In this document: one piece after another, positions 21,738 through 30,149 of the stretch
Layout: the number at the start of each line of letters is the position of its first letter
How positions within the stretch are numbered: the first letter of the stretch is position 1
Assembly (NCBI RefSeq): GCF_022808815.1
Contig: NZ_JAKZLC010000001.1
Coordinates: 744,001 to 808,000, forward strand
Origin: Geothrix paludis
GTDB lineage: Bacteria; Acidobacteriota; Holophagae; Holophagales; Holophagaceae
Length of the DNA stretch: 64,000 nt
Reading direction: 5' to 3'
Position numbers and translations under genes: made by a program
Notes under the pieces: generated by a model
Database searches by the model: none
Told to the model about the DNA's origin: nothing
Seen by the model: the letters and a program-made list of their open reading frames with translations, nothing else

Positions 21738-22318
21738 GAACCGCGACCCTGACCCGCGCCACCGCCGAGACCCAGGTGAAGCTCAGCCTCTCTCTGGATG
21801 GAGGCGAAGCCCGCATCCGCACGGGCCTGGGCTACTTCGACCACATGCTGATGCAGCTCGCGAAGCACGGGGGCTTCGGCCTCGAGGTGGAGGCCTCCGG
21901 CGACCTGCCCGTGGACAGCCACCATCTGGTGGAGGACGTGGGCCTCTGCCTGGGCGACGCCCTGAAGACGGCCCTGGGCAACCGGGCCGGCATCGCCCGC
22001 TTCGCCCACGCCTACGTACCCCTTGACGAGGCCCTTGCCCGGGTGGTGGTGGACCTCTCCGGTCGTCCCTGGTGCGAGTTCCACGCGGAGCTGCCGCCGG
22101 TCATCCTCGGCGACGGCTTCCAGGTTGAGATGGTCCGGGAGTTCTTCATCGCCCTGGCCATGCGCGGTGGCCTGGCCATCCACGCGGACCTCATCCGCGG
22201 CGTGAACACCCACCACAAGGTCGAGGCCCTCTTCAAGGCCCTGGCCAAGGCCCTGTCCCAGGCCACCCGCGCCGAGGGCGGCGGCGTGCCCTCCACCAAG
22301 GGGACTCTGTCCGCATGA
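21734..22318 (+). CDS. hisB: Imidazoleglycerol-phosphate dehydratase
   Basis: This 194-residue protein is the monofunctional dehydratase. Its two manganese-binding histidine clusters are readable as FDHMLMQLAKHGG and DSHHLVEDVG in the first half and GVNTHHKVEALFKAL in the second. It forms imidazole-acetol phosphate, the substrate of the HisC encoded immediately upstream. It lacks the N-terminal HAD domain found in enterobacterial HisB. ATG 21734 overlaps the end of hisC, and its own stop overlaps hisH by 4 bases, indicating tight translational coupling. Confidence 0.96.
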   Translation: MRTATLTRATAETQVKLSLSLDGGEARIRTGLGYFDHMLMQLAKHGGFGLEVEASGDLPVDSHHLVEDVGLCLGDALKTALGNRAGIARFAHAYVPLDEALARVVVDLSGRPWCEFHAELPPVILGDGFQVEMVREFFIALAMRGGLAIHADLIRGVNTHHKVEALFKALAKALSQATRAEGGGVPSTKGTLSA

Positions 22319-22950
22319 GCGCCGGCACCATCACCCTCATCGACTATGAGGCGGGAAACCTCGCGTCCCTGGAGGGCGCGTTGGAGCGCCTGGGCTTTCC
22401 CTTCGTCCGCGCCGCGTCGCCGGACCAGGCCGCAGAGGCAGGTCCCATCGTCCTGCCTGGCGTGGGGCACTTCGAGGCCGCCCAACGCTCCCTCCGGGAT
22501 CGGGGCTGGTGGTCCGCGCTACCGGGACTGGTGGCCGACGGCCGGCCCCTGCTGGGCATCTGCCTGGGGCTCCAGCTGTTGGCCGAAGGCAGCGAAGAAG
22601 CCCCCGGCATCCCCGGACTGGGCCTCATCCCCGGCCTCGTCCGGCGGCTGGGTCCCGGCGTGAAGGTCCCCCACATGGGCTGGAGCCAGGTGCATCAGGC
22701 TCGCCCTCACCCGGCCCTCCCGGATCCCGATGGGGCTTGGCTCTACTTCGTGCACAGCTACGCCTTGGAACCCACGGACGACACCCTGCTCGTCGCCGAG
22801 CACGGCCGCCCCTTCACGGCGGCCGAGGCCCGGGGCAGGGTGATGGGCTTCCAGCCCCACCCCGAGAAGTCCGGGCCCGACGGCCTGCGGCTGCTCCGCG
22901 CTGCGCTCGCCTGGATGGGCGCAGCCGCTCAGGAGGCGCCATGCAACTGA
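22315..22950 (+). CDS. hisH: Imidazole glycerol phosphate synthase, glutaminase subunit
   Basis: HisH is the class I glutamine amidotransferase that supplies ammonia to HisF. In its 211 residues the nucleophile elbow is GICLGLQLLAEGSEE, the oxyanion region is LPGVGHFEAA, and the catalytic His and Glu are in GFQPHPEKSGPDGL. Its end overlaps the hisA start by 10 bases. hisH is separated from its partner hisF by hisA, a common operon order. Confidence 0.95.
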   Translation: MSAGTITLIDYEAGNLASLEGALERLGFPFVRAASPDQAAEAGPIVLPGVGHFEAAQRSLRDRGWWSALPGLVADGRPLLGICLGLQLLAEGSEEAPGIPGLGLIPGLVRRLGPGVKVPHMGWSQVHQARPHPALPDPDGAWLYFVHSYALEPTDDTLLVAEHGRPFTAAEARGRVMGFQPHPEKSGPDGLRLLRAALAWMGAAAQEAPCN

Positions 22951-23654
22951 TCCCGAGCATGGACCTGATGCAGGGCCGCCTGGTGCGGCTGCGGCATGGA
23001 GACCGGAAGCAGGCCACCTTCTATGACTTCACGCCGGAAGCGTGGGTGGAGCGGCTGATCGCCGCCGGCGCCCGCCGCATCCACCTGGTGGACCTGGACG
23101 GAGCCTTCGGCGAGCCGCGCCAGGGCGCCTTCACCGCCTTCCCCGCCCGCTACCCCCAGGTTCGCTTCCAGCTGGGGGGCGGCCTGCGCGACCGCGCCGC
23201 CATCGAGGAGGTGCTGGCCCTTGGCTTCGACGCCGTGGTGGGCACGCTGGCCGTGGAGCAGCCCTCCGCCCTGCGGGGCCTCCCCGGCGAGCGCATCGTG
23301 GCCGCCCTGGACCTCAAGGGCCAGCGCATCGTCACCCGCGGCTGGCAGGCCGACAGTGCCTGCGAGTCCACGGATGTCTTCGAGGCCCTGCTCACCCTGG
23401 GCTTCGATCGGGCCCTGGTCACGGACGTGAGCCGCGACGGCACGCTGGAGGGGCCGGGCCTCGAAGCCGCGGCCTGGGTGGCCCGGGAGGGCTTCCGCGT
23501 GCAGGCCTCCGGCGGCGTGAAGGGCCTCTCGGATCTGCCCACGTTGGCCGCGCTGCCCGGCGTCGTTGGCGCCATCAGCGGCAAGGCCCTCATGGAGGGC
23601 CACATCCCCCTGGAGGATCCCCGCACCCGCGCGGCCCTCCAAGGAGGCGCCTGA
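22941..23654 (+). CDS. hisA: ProFAR isomerase
   Basis: HisA isomerises ProFAR to PRFAR in histidine synthesis. This (beta/alpha)8 barrel of 237 residues has the phosphate-binding repeats GGGLRDRAAIEE and ASGGVKGLSDL, the catalytic N-terminal aspartate in IPSMDLMQGRLVRLRHG, and the second aspartate in VTDVSRDGTLEGPG. ATG 22941 follows AGGAGGCGCC closely. The stop shares one base with the hisF start (TGATG). In bacteria without trpF it can also serve tryptophan synthesis, but nothing here indicates that. Confidence 0.95.
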   Translation: MQLIPSMDLMQGRLVRLRHGDRKQATFYDFTPEAWVERLIAAGARRIHLVDLDGAFGEPRQGAFTAFPARYPQVRFQLGGGLRDRAAIEEVLALGFDAVVGTLAVEQPSALRGLPGERIVAALDLKGQRIVTRGWQADSACESTDVFEALLTLGFDRALVTDVSRDGTLEGPGLEAAAWVAREGFRVQASGGVKGLSDLPTLAALPGVVGAISGKALMEGHIPLEDPRTRAALQGGA

Positions 23655-24406
23655 TGCCCGCCAAACGCGTCATCCCCTGCCTCGACGTGAAGAACGGCCG
23701 CGTCGTGAAGGGCATCCAGTTCAAGCAGCTCCGCGACCTGGGCCACCCCGCGGAGCTGGCCCGCCGCTACGACCAGGAGGGCGCGGACGAACTGGTCTTC
23801 CTCGACATCGCCGCTTCCCAGGAGAACCGCGGCACGCGAGAGGCCTGGGTCCGCGACGTGGCCCGGGAGCTCACCATCCCCTTCACCGTGGGCGGAGGCG
23901 TCTCCAGCATCGAGGACGCCCGCAGCCTGCTGCGCGCCGGGGCCGACAAGGTGGCCGTGAACACCGCCGCATCCCTGCGGCCGGACCTGGTCTGCGATCT
24001 GGCGGACGCCTTCGGGAGCCAGTGCGTCGTGGCGGCCGTGGACGTGAAGCGCGATCCCGACCTGGGCTGGCGTGTCTACCTCAAGGGCGGCACCGCGCCC
24101 ACGGAGCGGTCCGCCGTGGACTGGCTCTGGGAGCTCAACGACCTGGGCGCGGGCGAGATCCTGCTCACCTCCATGGATCGCGACGGCACCGGCGATGGCT
24201 TCGACCTGCCCCTGCTGGACCTGGCCTCGGAGCTGCCCATCCCCCTCATCGCCTCCGGCGGCGCGGGCCGGGAGGTCCACTTCCTGGAGGCCCTCCAGCA
24301 CGGCGCCGATGCCGTGCTCGCCGCCACCCTCTTCCACGAGGGCATCCTGCCCATCCCCCGTCTCAAGGCCTACCTTGCCCAGAACGACCTCTCCGTACGG
24401 ATCTGA
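23654..24406 (+). CDS. hisF: Imidazole glycerol phosphate synthase, cyclase subunit
   Basis: HisF closes the imidazole ring using ammonia channelled from HisH, releasing AICAR. The 250-residue barrel is standard length. Catalytic Asp residues are in IPCLDVKNGRVVKG (first strand) and TSMDRDGTGDGFD (fifth strand); phosphate loops are VGGGVSSIEDA and ASGGAGREVHFLEAL. It begins one base inside the hisA stop and ends 1 base before the hisIE ATG. Confidence 0.96.
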   Translation: MPAKRVIPCLDVKNGRVVKGIQFKQLRDLGHPAELARRYDQEGADELVFLDIAASQENRGTREAWVRDVARELTIPFTVGGGVSSIEDARSLLRAGADKVAVNTAASLRPDLVCDLADAFGSQCVVAAVDVKRDPDLGWRVYLKGGTAPTERSAVDWLWELNDLGAGEILLTSMDRDGTGDGFDLPLLDLASELPIPLIASGGAGREVHFLEALQHGADAVLAATLFHEGILPIPRLKAYLAQNDLSVRI

Positions 24407-24407
24407 C

Positions 24408-25055
24408 ATGGACCTCGACACCCTCACCTTCGATTCCGCCGGCCTCATCCCCGGCATCGTGCAGGACCGCGCCGGCGCGGTGCGCATGGTGGCCTGGCTC
24501 AACCGGGAATCCCTCCAGCTCACCCTCGACACGGGCTTCGTCACCTTCTGGAGCCGCTCGCGCCAGGCCCTCTGGGTGAAGGGCGAGAGCAGCGGGAACC
24601 GGCTCCAGGTGATCCAGATCCGCCCGGACTGCGATTCGGACGCCCTGCTCATCCTCGCGGAGCCCGAAGGCCCGAGCTGCCATCGCGGCACGGAAAGCTG
24701 TTTCGACGCCGCCCCCGGAGAAGACCAGGCGACCGCCCCCTGGCCCGCCACCCTGCCCTGGCTAGGCCGTCTGGAGACCCTCCTGAAATCCCGAAAGGCG
24801 CTGGCGGATGTGGAAGGCAGCTACACCCAGAAGCTCTTCGCCCAGGGCGTGGACCGCATCGCCAAGAAGGTGGTGGAGGAGGCGGGCGAGGTGGTCATCG
24901 CCGCCAAGAACGACAACCGCGAAGAGTTCCTCGGAGAGGCCGCGGACCTGCTGTTCCACCTCGACATGCTGCTGCTGGAGCGTGGCGCCAGCCTGCTGGA
25001 CGTGGTGGATGTGCTCCATCGCCGCCACGCCGACCGCACGGGAGGGCCCGCCTGA
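24408..25055 (+). CDS. hisIE: Bifunctional phosphoribosyl-AMP cyclohydrolase / phosphoribosyl-ATP pyrophosphatase
   Basis: The 215-residue protein carries both early histidine activities. Residues 1-~110 are HisI: VRMVAWLNRESLQLTLDTG, FWSRSRQALWVKGESSGN, and zinc residues in RPDCDSDALL and PSCHRGTESCF. Residues ~125-215 are the all-alpha HisE pyrophosphatase with acidic metal motif KVVEEAGEVVIAAK and EAADLLFHLDMLL. It starts right after hisF and shares a base with hisZ. The fused arrangement is common in bacteria. Confidence 0.95.
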   Translation: MDLDTLTFDSAGLIPGIVQDRAGAVRMVAWLNRESLQLTLDTGFVTFWSRSRQALWVKGESSGNRLQVIQIRPDCDSDALLILAEPEGPSCHRGTESCFDAAPGEDQATAPWPATLPWLGRLETLLKSRKALADVEGSYTQKLFAQGVDRIAKKVVEEAGEVVIAAKNDNREEFLGEAADLLFHLDMLLLERGASLLDVVDVLHRRHADRTGGPA

Positions 25056-26023
25056 TGGCCGTCCGCACGCCCCACTTCCCCGATCTGCTCTTCAACTCAG
25101 CCGCCCGGCTGCGCCGCTGGGAGGGCGCCCTTATGGGCCTGCTGGCGGATCATGGCTACCGCGAGTTGCATCCCTCGCTCGTCCTGCGGGAACCCCCGCC
25201 GGAAGGCGCGCTGCGATTCTTCGACGGCGACGAGCTGGTGGCCCTGCGCTGGGACTTCACCGTGGCCCTGGCGGGCCTCCTCACCCGCACTTTCCCCGCG
25301 CCGCCGGACCGCGTGGCTTATGCCGGCGCCGTGTTCCGGCGGCCCGTGCAACCTTGGGAAGCGGTGGAGCGTTTCGAGGTGGGCTGCGAGCGCATCCAGC
25401 CCGAGGGCGAGCCCGCCGCGGAGGCGGATGTGGAGCTGGCCCGACTGCTGATGGCCGTGCCCGGCCTCCTGGGTCTGAAGAGCGCCATCCTCCACCTGGG
25501 CAACGCAGCCCTGGTGCGCCGCCCCCTGGAGGCCGAGGGCCTGTTCGGCGAGCTGGCGGACGCCGTGGTGGCGGCCCTCTCGCGCCGGGCGCCCCACCGC
25601 GTGCGCGAGGCCCTGGACGGGCATCCCTCCGCCGCGCGGCTCACGACCCACGCCGAGGCGCTGCTCTCCGAGTTCGACGGCCCCGGCACCCTGGGCGCCC
25701 TGGCCGCCAGCCCCTATGCGGCCCTGCTTGAGGAGGAGCGGAGCCACATGGATCGGGCCCTCCAGGCCCTGCTGCCCATCCTTCCGCCCAACCTGGAGCT
25801 GCGCGTGGACTTGGCGGACGTGGCCGGACTCGGCTTCTACACGGGCCCCACCCTGCGCCTGTGGGCCCCCGGCGCCCAGCAGGAGCTGGCCGCGGGCGGC
25901 CGCTACGACCGCCTCTTCCCGGGCCTGGGCCGCCCCTGGCAGGCCGCGGGCTTCTGTGTTCGTCTGTCGCGCCTGCTCGACCTGGCCGCCACCCGCCCCG
26001 ACCTCTTCGAGGAACCCCGATGA
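25055..26023 (+). CDS. hisZ: ATP phosphoribosyltransferase regulatory subunit
   Basis: HisZ is a catalytically inactive histidyl-tRNA synthetase paralogue that binds short HisG and confers histidine feedback. The 322-residue protein contains class II synthetase-like motifs (LRWDFTVALAGLL, YAGAVFRRP, RFEVGCERI) and the C-terminal GLGFYTGPTLRLWAPG and AAGGRYDRLFPGLG, but no anticodon-binding domain, separating it from HisS. Its location between hisIE and a short hisG supports the assignment. It is somewhat shorter than many HisZ proteins. Confidence 0.9.
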   Translation: MAVRTPHFPDLLFNSAARLRRWEGALMGLLADHGYRELHPSLVLREPPPEGALRFFDGDELVALRWDFTVALAGLLTRTFPAPPDRVAYAGAVFRRPVQPWEAVERFEVGCERIQPEGEPAAEADVELARLLMAVPGLLGLKSAILHLGNAALVRRPLEAEGLFGELADAVVAALSRRAPHRVREALDGHPSAARLTTHAEALLSEFDGPGTLGALAASPYAALLEEERSHMDRALQALLPILPPNLELRVDLADVAGLGFYTGPTLRLWAPGAQQELAAGGRYDRLFPGLGRPWQAAGFCVRLSRLLDLAATRPDLFEEPR

Positions 26024-26667
26024 ACCAGACCCTGCTCATCGCCTTCCCCAAGGGCCGGCTCGGCGACGAGCTGGTGCCCCTGCTGGCGGGCACGCCCCTG
26101 GCCCTCGACGCGGCGGCCCTTAAATCCCGCGTCCTGCGCATCCCCACCGCCACCCCCGGCGTGGCGGCCCTGCTGCTCAAGGGCGCGGACCTGCCGCGCT
26201 ACGTGGCCGCTGGCGTCGCTTCGCTGGGCATCGTGGGCTCGGACACCCTGGACGAGATGGACATGGACCTGCTGGAGTTGGCTGATCTCGGCTTCGGCGC
26301 CTGCCGCCTGTCGCTCTGCGCCAAGGCGGGCGTCAGCCTGGAGGACCTGCGGGCCAAGCCGCACTTGCGCCTAGCCACCAAGTTCCCGAAGGCCACCGAG
26401 GCCTGGCTGGCCCGCGAGGACCTCACAGCCGAGTTGGTGCCCCTGAGCAGCAGCGCGGAACTGGCGCCCCTGCTGGGCCTGGCGGACGCCATCGTGGACC
26501 TGGTGCAGACCGGCGGCACCCTCAAGGCCCACGGCCTGGTGGAGACCGCCATCCTCGGCCGCTCCTCCGCCCGCCTCGTGGCCGCCCGCGGCGCCTATCT
26601 CAGCGAGCCCGGCCGCATCCGTCCCCTGGCGGAAACCCTGCTCGGAGCGTTAAAAGCAAAGGCTTAG
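26020..26667 (+). CDS. hisG: ATP phosphoribosyltransferase, short form
   Basis: HisG starts histidine synthesis by joining ATP and PRPP. The 215-residue protein is the short form, with catalytic domains only (FPKGRLGDE, GVASLGIVGSDTLDE, the PRPP loop DAIVDLVQTGGTLKAHGL). The C-terminal ACT-like regulatory domain of long HisG is absent, so regulation must come from HisZ, encoded just upstream with a 4-base overlap. It is the last gene of the operon; the palindromic element at 26667 begins at its stop codon. Having hisG last, not first, is unlike enterobacteria. Confidence 0.95.
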   Translation: MNQTLLIAFPKGRLGDELVPLLAGTPLALDAAALKSRVLRIPTATPGVAALLLKGADLPRYVAAGVASLGIVGSDTLDEMDMDLLELADLGFGACRLSLCAKAGVSLEDLRAKPHLRLATKFPKATEAWLAREDLTAELVPLSSSAELAPLLGLADAIVDLVQTGGTLKAHGLVETAILGRSSARLVAARGAYLSEPGRIRPLAETLLGALKAKA

Positions 26668-26780
26668 ACAGGGTTAACAGGATGAAAAGATGGATTAACA
26701 GGATGCAAAAGCATTTCTGCAGTTCTTCCCGTCCTTAATCCTGTTCATCCTGCCTTCAATCCTGTTAATCCTGTCCCCGC
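26667..26780. repeat. Long intergenic hairpin of tandem GGATTAACAGGAT words
   Basis: The left arm (26667-26708) contains GACAGGGTTAACAGGAT and ATGGATTAACAGGATG. The right arm (about 26731-26776) contains reverse complements of the same words (AATCCTGTTAATCCTGTC, AATCCTGTTCATCCTG). The arms pair over ~40 bases with scattered mismatches around a short apex. It spans nearly the whole gap between hisG and the convergent Gre-like gene, so it may serve as a bidirectional end, though no U-tract is present. Confidence 0.85.
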
Positions 26781-26797
26781 TTTGTCTTGGGTCCGGA

Positions 26798-27304
26798 TCA
26801 CCCGGATGGGCCCGGGCGGACGCTGAGGATCTCCAGGCGCATCGTCCCGGCAGGTCGCCGCCACACGACCTCATCGCCGGATTCCGCGTTCAGCAGAGCC
26901 TCGCCCAGCGGCGAGACCCAGCTGACCTTGCCCCGGGAGGGATCGGCTTCGTCCTCGCCGACGAGGGTGTACGTCGTGACGACGCCGGCTTCGTCGCAGA
27001 CCTCCACGGCGGCCCCGAAATGCACGCGATCCTTCGGCTTCCCGTCGGAGGCCACCAGGACGGCACGGTTCAGGCGCTCCTGGTAGTAGCGCAGGTCGCG
27101 CTGGACGATGGCCAGCTCCTGGGGGTTGGCCAGCTTGCCCTCCGCCAGCAGCCGGCTCTGGCGGGCCTCCAGGTCTTCCTTCAGGTCCTGCAACTGCCGC
27201 AGCCCGGCGGGCGTCACGTAGTTCGTGTGGGGGCTCTGGGGCCGGTCGGGCAGGACCTCGGGGCGCCCCGTGTCATCCGGATCCTTGATGAAGGCTCGAT
27301 TCAC
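26798..27304 (-). CDS. GreA/GreB-family transcription factor
   Basis: This 168-residue protein has the two-part Gre layout: an N-terminal coiled-coil region starting NYVTPAGLRQLQDLKEDLEARQ and ending ERLNRAVLV, and a C-terminal FKBP-like domain (VHFGAAVEVCDEAGVVTTYTLVGEDEAD, SPLGEALLNAESGDEVVW). Gre factors enter the RNA polymerase secondary channel and trigger cleavage of backtracked RNA. A ~28-residue N-terminal extension precedes the coiled coil. The tip lacks an obvious paired acidic DxxE, so RNA-cleavage activity is less certain than membership of the family. It converges on hisG. Confidence 0.85.
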   Translation of the reverse strand: MNRAFIKDPDDTGRPEVLPDRPQSPHTNYVTPAGLRQLQDLKEDLEARQSRLLAEGKLANPQELAIVQRDLRYYQERLNRAVLVASDGKPKDRVHFGAAVEVCDEAGVVTTYTLVGEDEADPSRGKVSWVSPLGEALLNAESGDEVVWRRPAGTMRLEILSVRPGPSG

Positions 27305-27456
27305 CGTGTCGCTCTGAAATCAGTTGGGTGGCATCCAGGGGTGCGTCCCTGGAAGGCCGCAGCCCATGGTGAGTCCTGCGGCCGGACCAGATCAAGCCCC
27401 GGAGGCCCAGAACCGATCCTGGAGGCTACACTCAGGGATTTCCCATTCAGGACACC

Positions 27457-28401
27457 ATGGACTCCCACCTCCGCCGAACGCCCATCGATGACGACCTGGG
27501 CCTGGGTCTCCAGGCCGGCCGCGAACGCGGGGTCAACAAGGACGGTTCCTTCAACGTCCGCCGCATGGGCCTGCCACGCTTCCGCCCCTACGACCTCTAC
27601 CACCACCTCATCACCATGGGCTGGGGGCGTTTCCTGGGGCTGCTGTTCCTGGCCTTCCTCGTCACCAATGCCATCTTCGCCTTGATCTACCTGGGCATCG
27701 GCATGGAACAGTTCACCCGCCAAGGAGGCCCGGCATTCCGGGAGCGGCTGCAGGACGCGTTCTTCTTCAGCGCCCAGACCCTCACCACGGTGGGTTACGG
27801 CCACATCAGCCCCCACGGGTTCCTCGCCAACGCGGCCGCCGCGCTGGAATCCCTCCTGGGCCTCCTAAGCTTCGCCCTGGCCACCGGCCTTCTCTACGGG
27901 CGGTTCTCCCGGCCCCAAGCGTGCCTGCGGTTCAGCAGCCTGGCCGTGATGGCTCCCTACCAGGACTTCGCCGGCTTCATGTTCCGCCTCGTGAACATGC
28001 GCAGCAACGAGCTCATCGAGGTGGAGGCCACGGTGAGCCTGTCCCTCCAGGATCCGGCCTCGACCACCCGGCGCTTCATGCTGCTGCCCCTGGAGCGTCC
28101 GAAAATCCACCTGTTCCCCTCCAGCTGGACGGTCGTGCACCCCATCGATGAGACCAGCCCCCTGTTCGGCCTGACGGAAGCGGACCTCCGCCATGCGAAG
28201 GCGGAATTCATCGTCCTCATCAAGGCCTTCGACGACACCTTCTCGCAGACCATCTACGCCCGGACGTCCTACACGGCCGGCGAAGTCCGCTGGGGGGCCC
28301 GGTTCAAGCCCATGGCCTTCATCGGGCCGGACGGCATGACCGAGATGGACGTGGAACGCCTGGACGCCGTGGAGGACCTGGCTCCCGCCCCCCGGAGCTG
28401 A
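27457..28401 (+). CDS. Inward-rectifier potassium channel (Kir family)
   Basis: The 314-residue protein has the bacterial Kir layout: a slide helix region (RFRPYDLYHHLITMGW), TM1 (~58-80), pore helix, selectivity filter TVGYG at residues 111-115, TM2 (~124-150) and a C-terminal immunoglobulin-like IRK domain (MRSNELIEVEATVSLSL ... LFGLTEADL). It should be a tetrameric inner-membrane K+ channel. The upstream 150 bases hold two hairpins (CCAGGG/TCCCTGG near 27333 and GGCCGCAG/CTGCGGCC near 27353), separating it from the divergent Gre-like gene. It stands alone. Confidence 0.93.
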   Translation: MDSHLRRTPIDDDLGLGLQAGRERGVNKDGSFNVRRMGLPRFRPYDLYHHLITMGWGRFLGLLFLAFLVTNAIFALIYLGIGMEQFTRQGGPAFRERLQDAFFFSAQTLTTVGYGHISPHGFLANAAAALESLLGLLSFALATGLLYGRFSRPQACLRFSSLAVMAPYQDFAGFMFRLVNMRSNELIEVEATVSLSLQDPASTTRRFMLLPLERPKIHLFPSSWTVVHPIDETSPLFGLTEADLRHAKAEFIVLIKAFDDTFSQTIYARTSYTAGEVRWGARFKPMAFIGPDGMTEMDVERLDAVEDLAPAPRS

Positions 28402-28415
28402 TCACGGGGGCGGGC

Positions 28416-29516
28416 TCAGCCCCGGACTTCGCCGTAGATGTTGTCCCGCTGCCAGGGCTCGTAGCCGGCGGCGCGGATCATGCGGGTCATCTCGTCCTTG
28501 TTCACGCTGTAGCAGGTGCCCGCCGCGCTGACGACGTTCTCCTCGAGCATGAGGCTGCCCATGTCGTCGCAGCCATAGTGCAGGGCCACCTGGCCGGTCT
28601 TGCGGCCCATGGTGACCCAGCTGCTCTGGATGTGCGCGAAGTTGTCGAGGAAGATCCGCGCCACGGCGATGGTGCGGAGGTACTCCACGTCCGTGGGCTT
28701 GGGCACCTTGCCTTCCCAGGGCGTGTGGCCGCTCTGGAAGGGCCAGGCGGCGAAGGCCGTGTAGCCGCCGCCGTTGTTCCGCGCCAGGGCGCGATCCTGC
28801 TGGTCCCGCAGGGCCTCCAGGTGCTCGATGCGCTCAGCCATCGTCTCCGTGATGCCGAACATCATGGTGCCCGTGGTCTTCACGCCCTCCTCGTGGGCCG
28901 CCTCCATCACTTCCAGCCACTTCTCGCGGCCGCCCTTGAGGGGCGCGATCTTCTTGCGGATGCGGTCCACCAGGATCTCCGCGCCGCCACCGGGGATGGA
29001 GCCGAGGCCCGCCTCGCGCAGATCCGCGATGGTCTTGCCCAGGGTCTGGCCGCTGAGCTTGGCCATCATCTGAATCTCCACCGGCGAGAAGCCGTGGACC
29101 CAGATGCCCAGGTCGTGGTGGAGGTAGCGCACCAGATCCAGGTAGTAGTCCCAGGGCAGGTCGGGGTTCACGCCGCCCTGCAGCAGGAAGCCGGTGCCGC
29201 CGATGGCCTGGGTCTCCTCGGCCTTCTGCATTAGCTGTTCCTTCGTGAGCACGTAGCCGCGGCTGTCCCCGGGCTTGTGGTAGAACGCGCAGAACGTGCA
29301 GTAGACGTTGCAGACGTCCGTGTAGTTCACGTTGCGGTCGATGACATAGCTCACGCGACGAGGATCATTGTGGCGATCCCGGGCGGCGGTGGCGGCCACG
29401 GCCAGGTCGGGCAGTTCCGCCCGCTCCATGAGCACCAGGGCTTCCGCAGCGGACACGCGACGGCCCTGGAGGACGCCCTCCAGGATCGCCTCGGGGGTAT
29501 CGAGGGCCTTCAGCAT
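28416..29516 (-). CDS. mqnC: Cyclic dehypoxanthinyl futalosine synthase (radical SAM)
   Basis: MqnC cyclises dehypoxanthinyl futalosine in the futalosine route to menaquinone. The 366-residue protein has the radical SAM cluster motif CNVYCTFC (CxxxCxxC), followed by FYHKPGDSRGYVLT, the GGTGFLLQGGVNPDL block and SIPGGGAEIL; the C-terminal NVVSAAGT is family-typical. ATG 29516 is chosen because the family begins near it and the preceding small gene ends just 2 bases upstream. No mqnA, mqnB or mqnD lies in the window. Menaquinone would feed the membrane cytochromes encoded at 47178-51270. Confidence 0.93.
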   Translation of the reverse strand: MLKALDTPEAILEGVLQGRRVSAAEALVLMERAELPDLAVAATAARDRHNDPRRVSYVIDRNVNYTDVCNVYCTFCAFYHKPGDSRGYVLTKEQLMQKAEETQAIGGTGFLLQGGVNPDLPWDYYLDLVRYLHHDLGIWVHGFSPVEIQMMAKLSGQTLGKTIADLREAGLGSIPGGGAEILVDRIRKKIAPLKGGREKWLEVMEAAHEEGVKTTGTMMFGITETMAERIEHLEALRDQQDRALARNNGGGYTAFAAWPFQSGHTPWEGKVPKPTDVEYLRTIAVARIFLDNFAHIQSSWVTMGRKTGQVALHYGCDDMGSLMLEENVVSAAGTCYSVNKDEMTRMIRAAGYEPWQRDNIYGEVRG

Positions 29517-29518
29517 GC

Positions 29519-29683
29519 CTAGACCTGGTACCCCATGACCTGGAGGCACCGGCGGCAGACGCACTCCTGACCCGGGATGCCGTGCTGGAAGTGCTCCAGC
29601 GTGTAGGGATTGCGGCACTTCTCGCAGATCTGGGTGGGCTCGGTGGTGGTCTTCGGGGCGTAGAGATGGGTGGGATCGGGCAT
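29519..29683 (-). CDS. Small zinc-ribbon protein (54 aa)
   Basis: From ATG 29683 (GGAG about 6 bases upstream) the product is 54 residues with two CxxC pairs, CEKC and CRRC, separated by ~20 residues, a probable structural zinc ribbon. A longer in-frame start at 29749 would place the hpf terminator hairpin inside the gene, so it is rejected. It ends 2 bases before mqnC and is likely cotranscribed. Function unknown; it may be a protein or nucleic-acid binding adaptor. Confidence 0.7.
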   Translation of the reverse strand: MPDPTHLYAPKTTTEPTQICEKCRNPYTLEHFQHGIPGQECVCRRCLQVMGYQV

Positions 29684-29707
29684 GGCGGACTCCGGAACCT
29701 CCAGGAT

Positions 29708-29739
29708 ATCAAAGGCGGTCCCGGAGGACCGCCTTTGAT
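29708..29739 (-). terminator. Perfect 14-bp hairpin after hpf
   Basis: ATCAAAGGCGGTCC and GGACCGCCTTTGAT pair exactly with a 4-base loop, 19 bases after the hpf stop and before the zinc-ribbon gene. It lacks a long U-run but contains TTTGAT at the 3' side. It probably ends or attenuates the lptB-rpoN-hpf transcript. Confidence 0.65.
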
Positions 29740-29757
29740 TCGGAAACACGGGAATGG

Positions 29758-30081
29758 CTACTCTTCGATGGCGCCGGCCTTGGCGCTTTCGTGGGGCCGG
29801 TCGTTGCGCTTGCCCTGGTGCTTGTGGGCCTGCACATCCAGCTTCTCGATGGCCTGGGTGATGCTGGCATACATGTCCGCGGTGGTGGCCGAGGCCACGA
29901 AGGCGTTGGCGCGGGTCTTCAGCGTGATCTCCGCCTCATGACGGTGCTTCTCCACACCCAGGATCACATGGACGTCGATGATGTCGTCCAGATAGGTGGC
30001 CATCTTGTCCAGCCGCTCTTTGGTGAACTGCTTGAGGGGCTCGGTGAGCTCCACGTGACGGCCGGTGTAGTGGACCTTCAT
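29758..30081 (-). CDS. hpf: Ribosome hibernation promoting factor, short form
   Basis: This 107-residue HPF/RaiA-type protein has the beta-alpha-beta-beta-beta-alpha fold signature MKVHYTGRHVELTEPLKQFTKERLDKM and, later, AEITLKTRANAFVASATTADMYASITQAIEKLDVQAHKHQGK. It binds idle 70S ribosomes at the decoding site. It lacks the C-terminal dimerisation domain of long HPF. ATG 30081 has AGGAG upstream; a start at 30120 would add a proline-rich extension. Position directly after rpoN is the classical lptB-rpoN-hpf arrangement. Confidence 0.93.
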   Translation of the reverse strand: MKVHYTGRHVELTEPLKQFTKERLDKMATYLDDIIDVHVILGVEKHRHEAEITLKTRANAFVASATTADMYASITQAIEKLDVQAHKHQGKRNDRPHESAKAGAIEE

Positions 30082-30149
30082 GGGACACTCCTGAAAGGGG
30101 CCGGGCGGCCCGGGAATCATGGAACCGGCGCAGGAGGGGCCTCGGCCCG

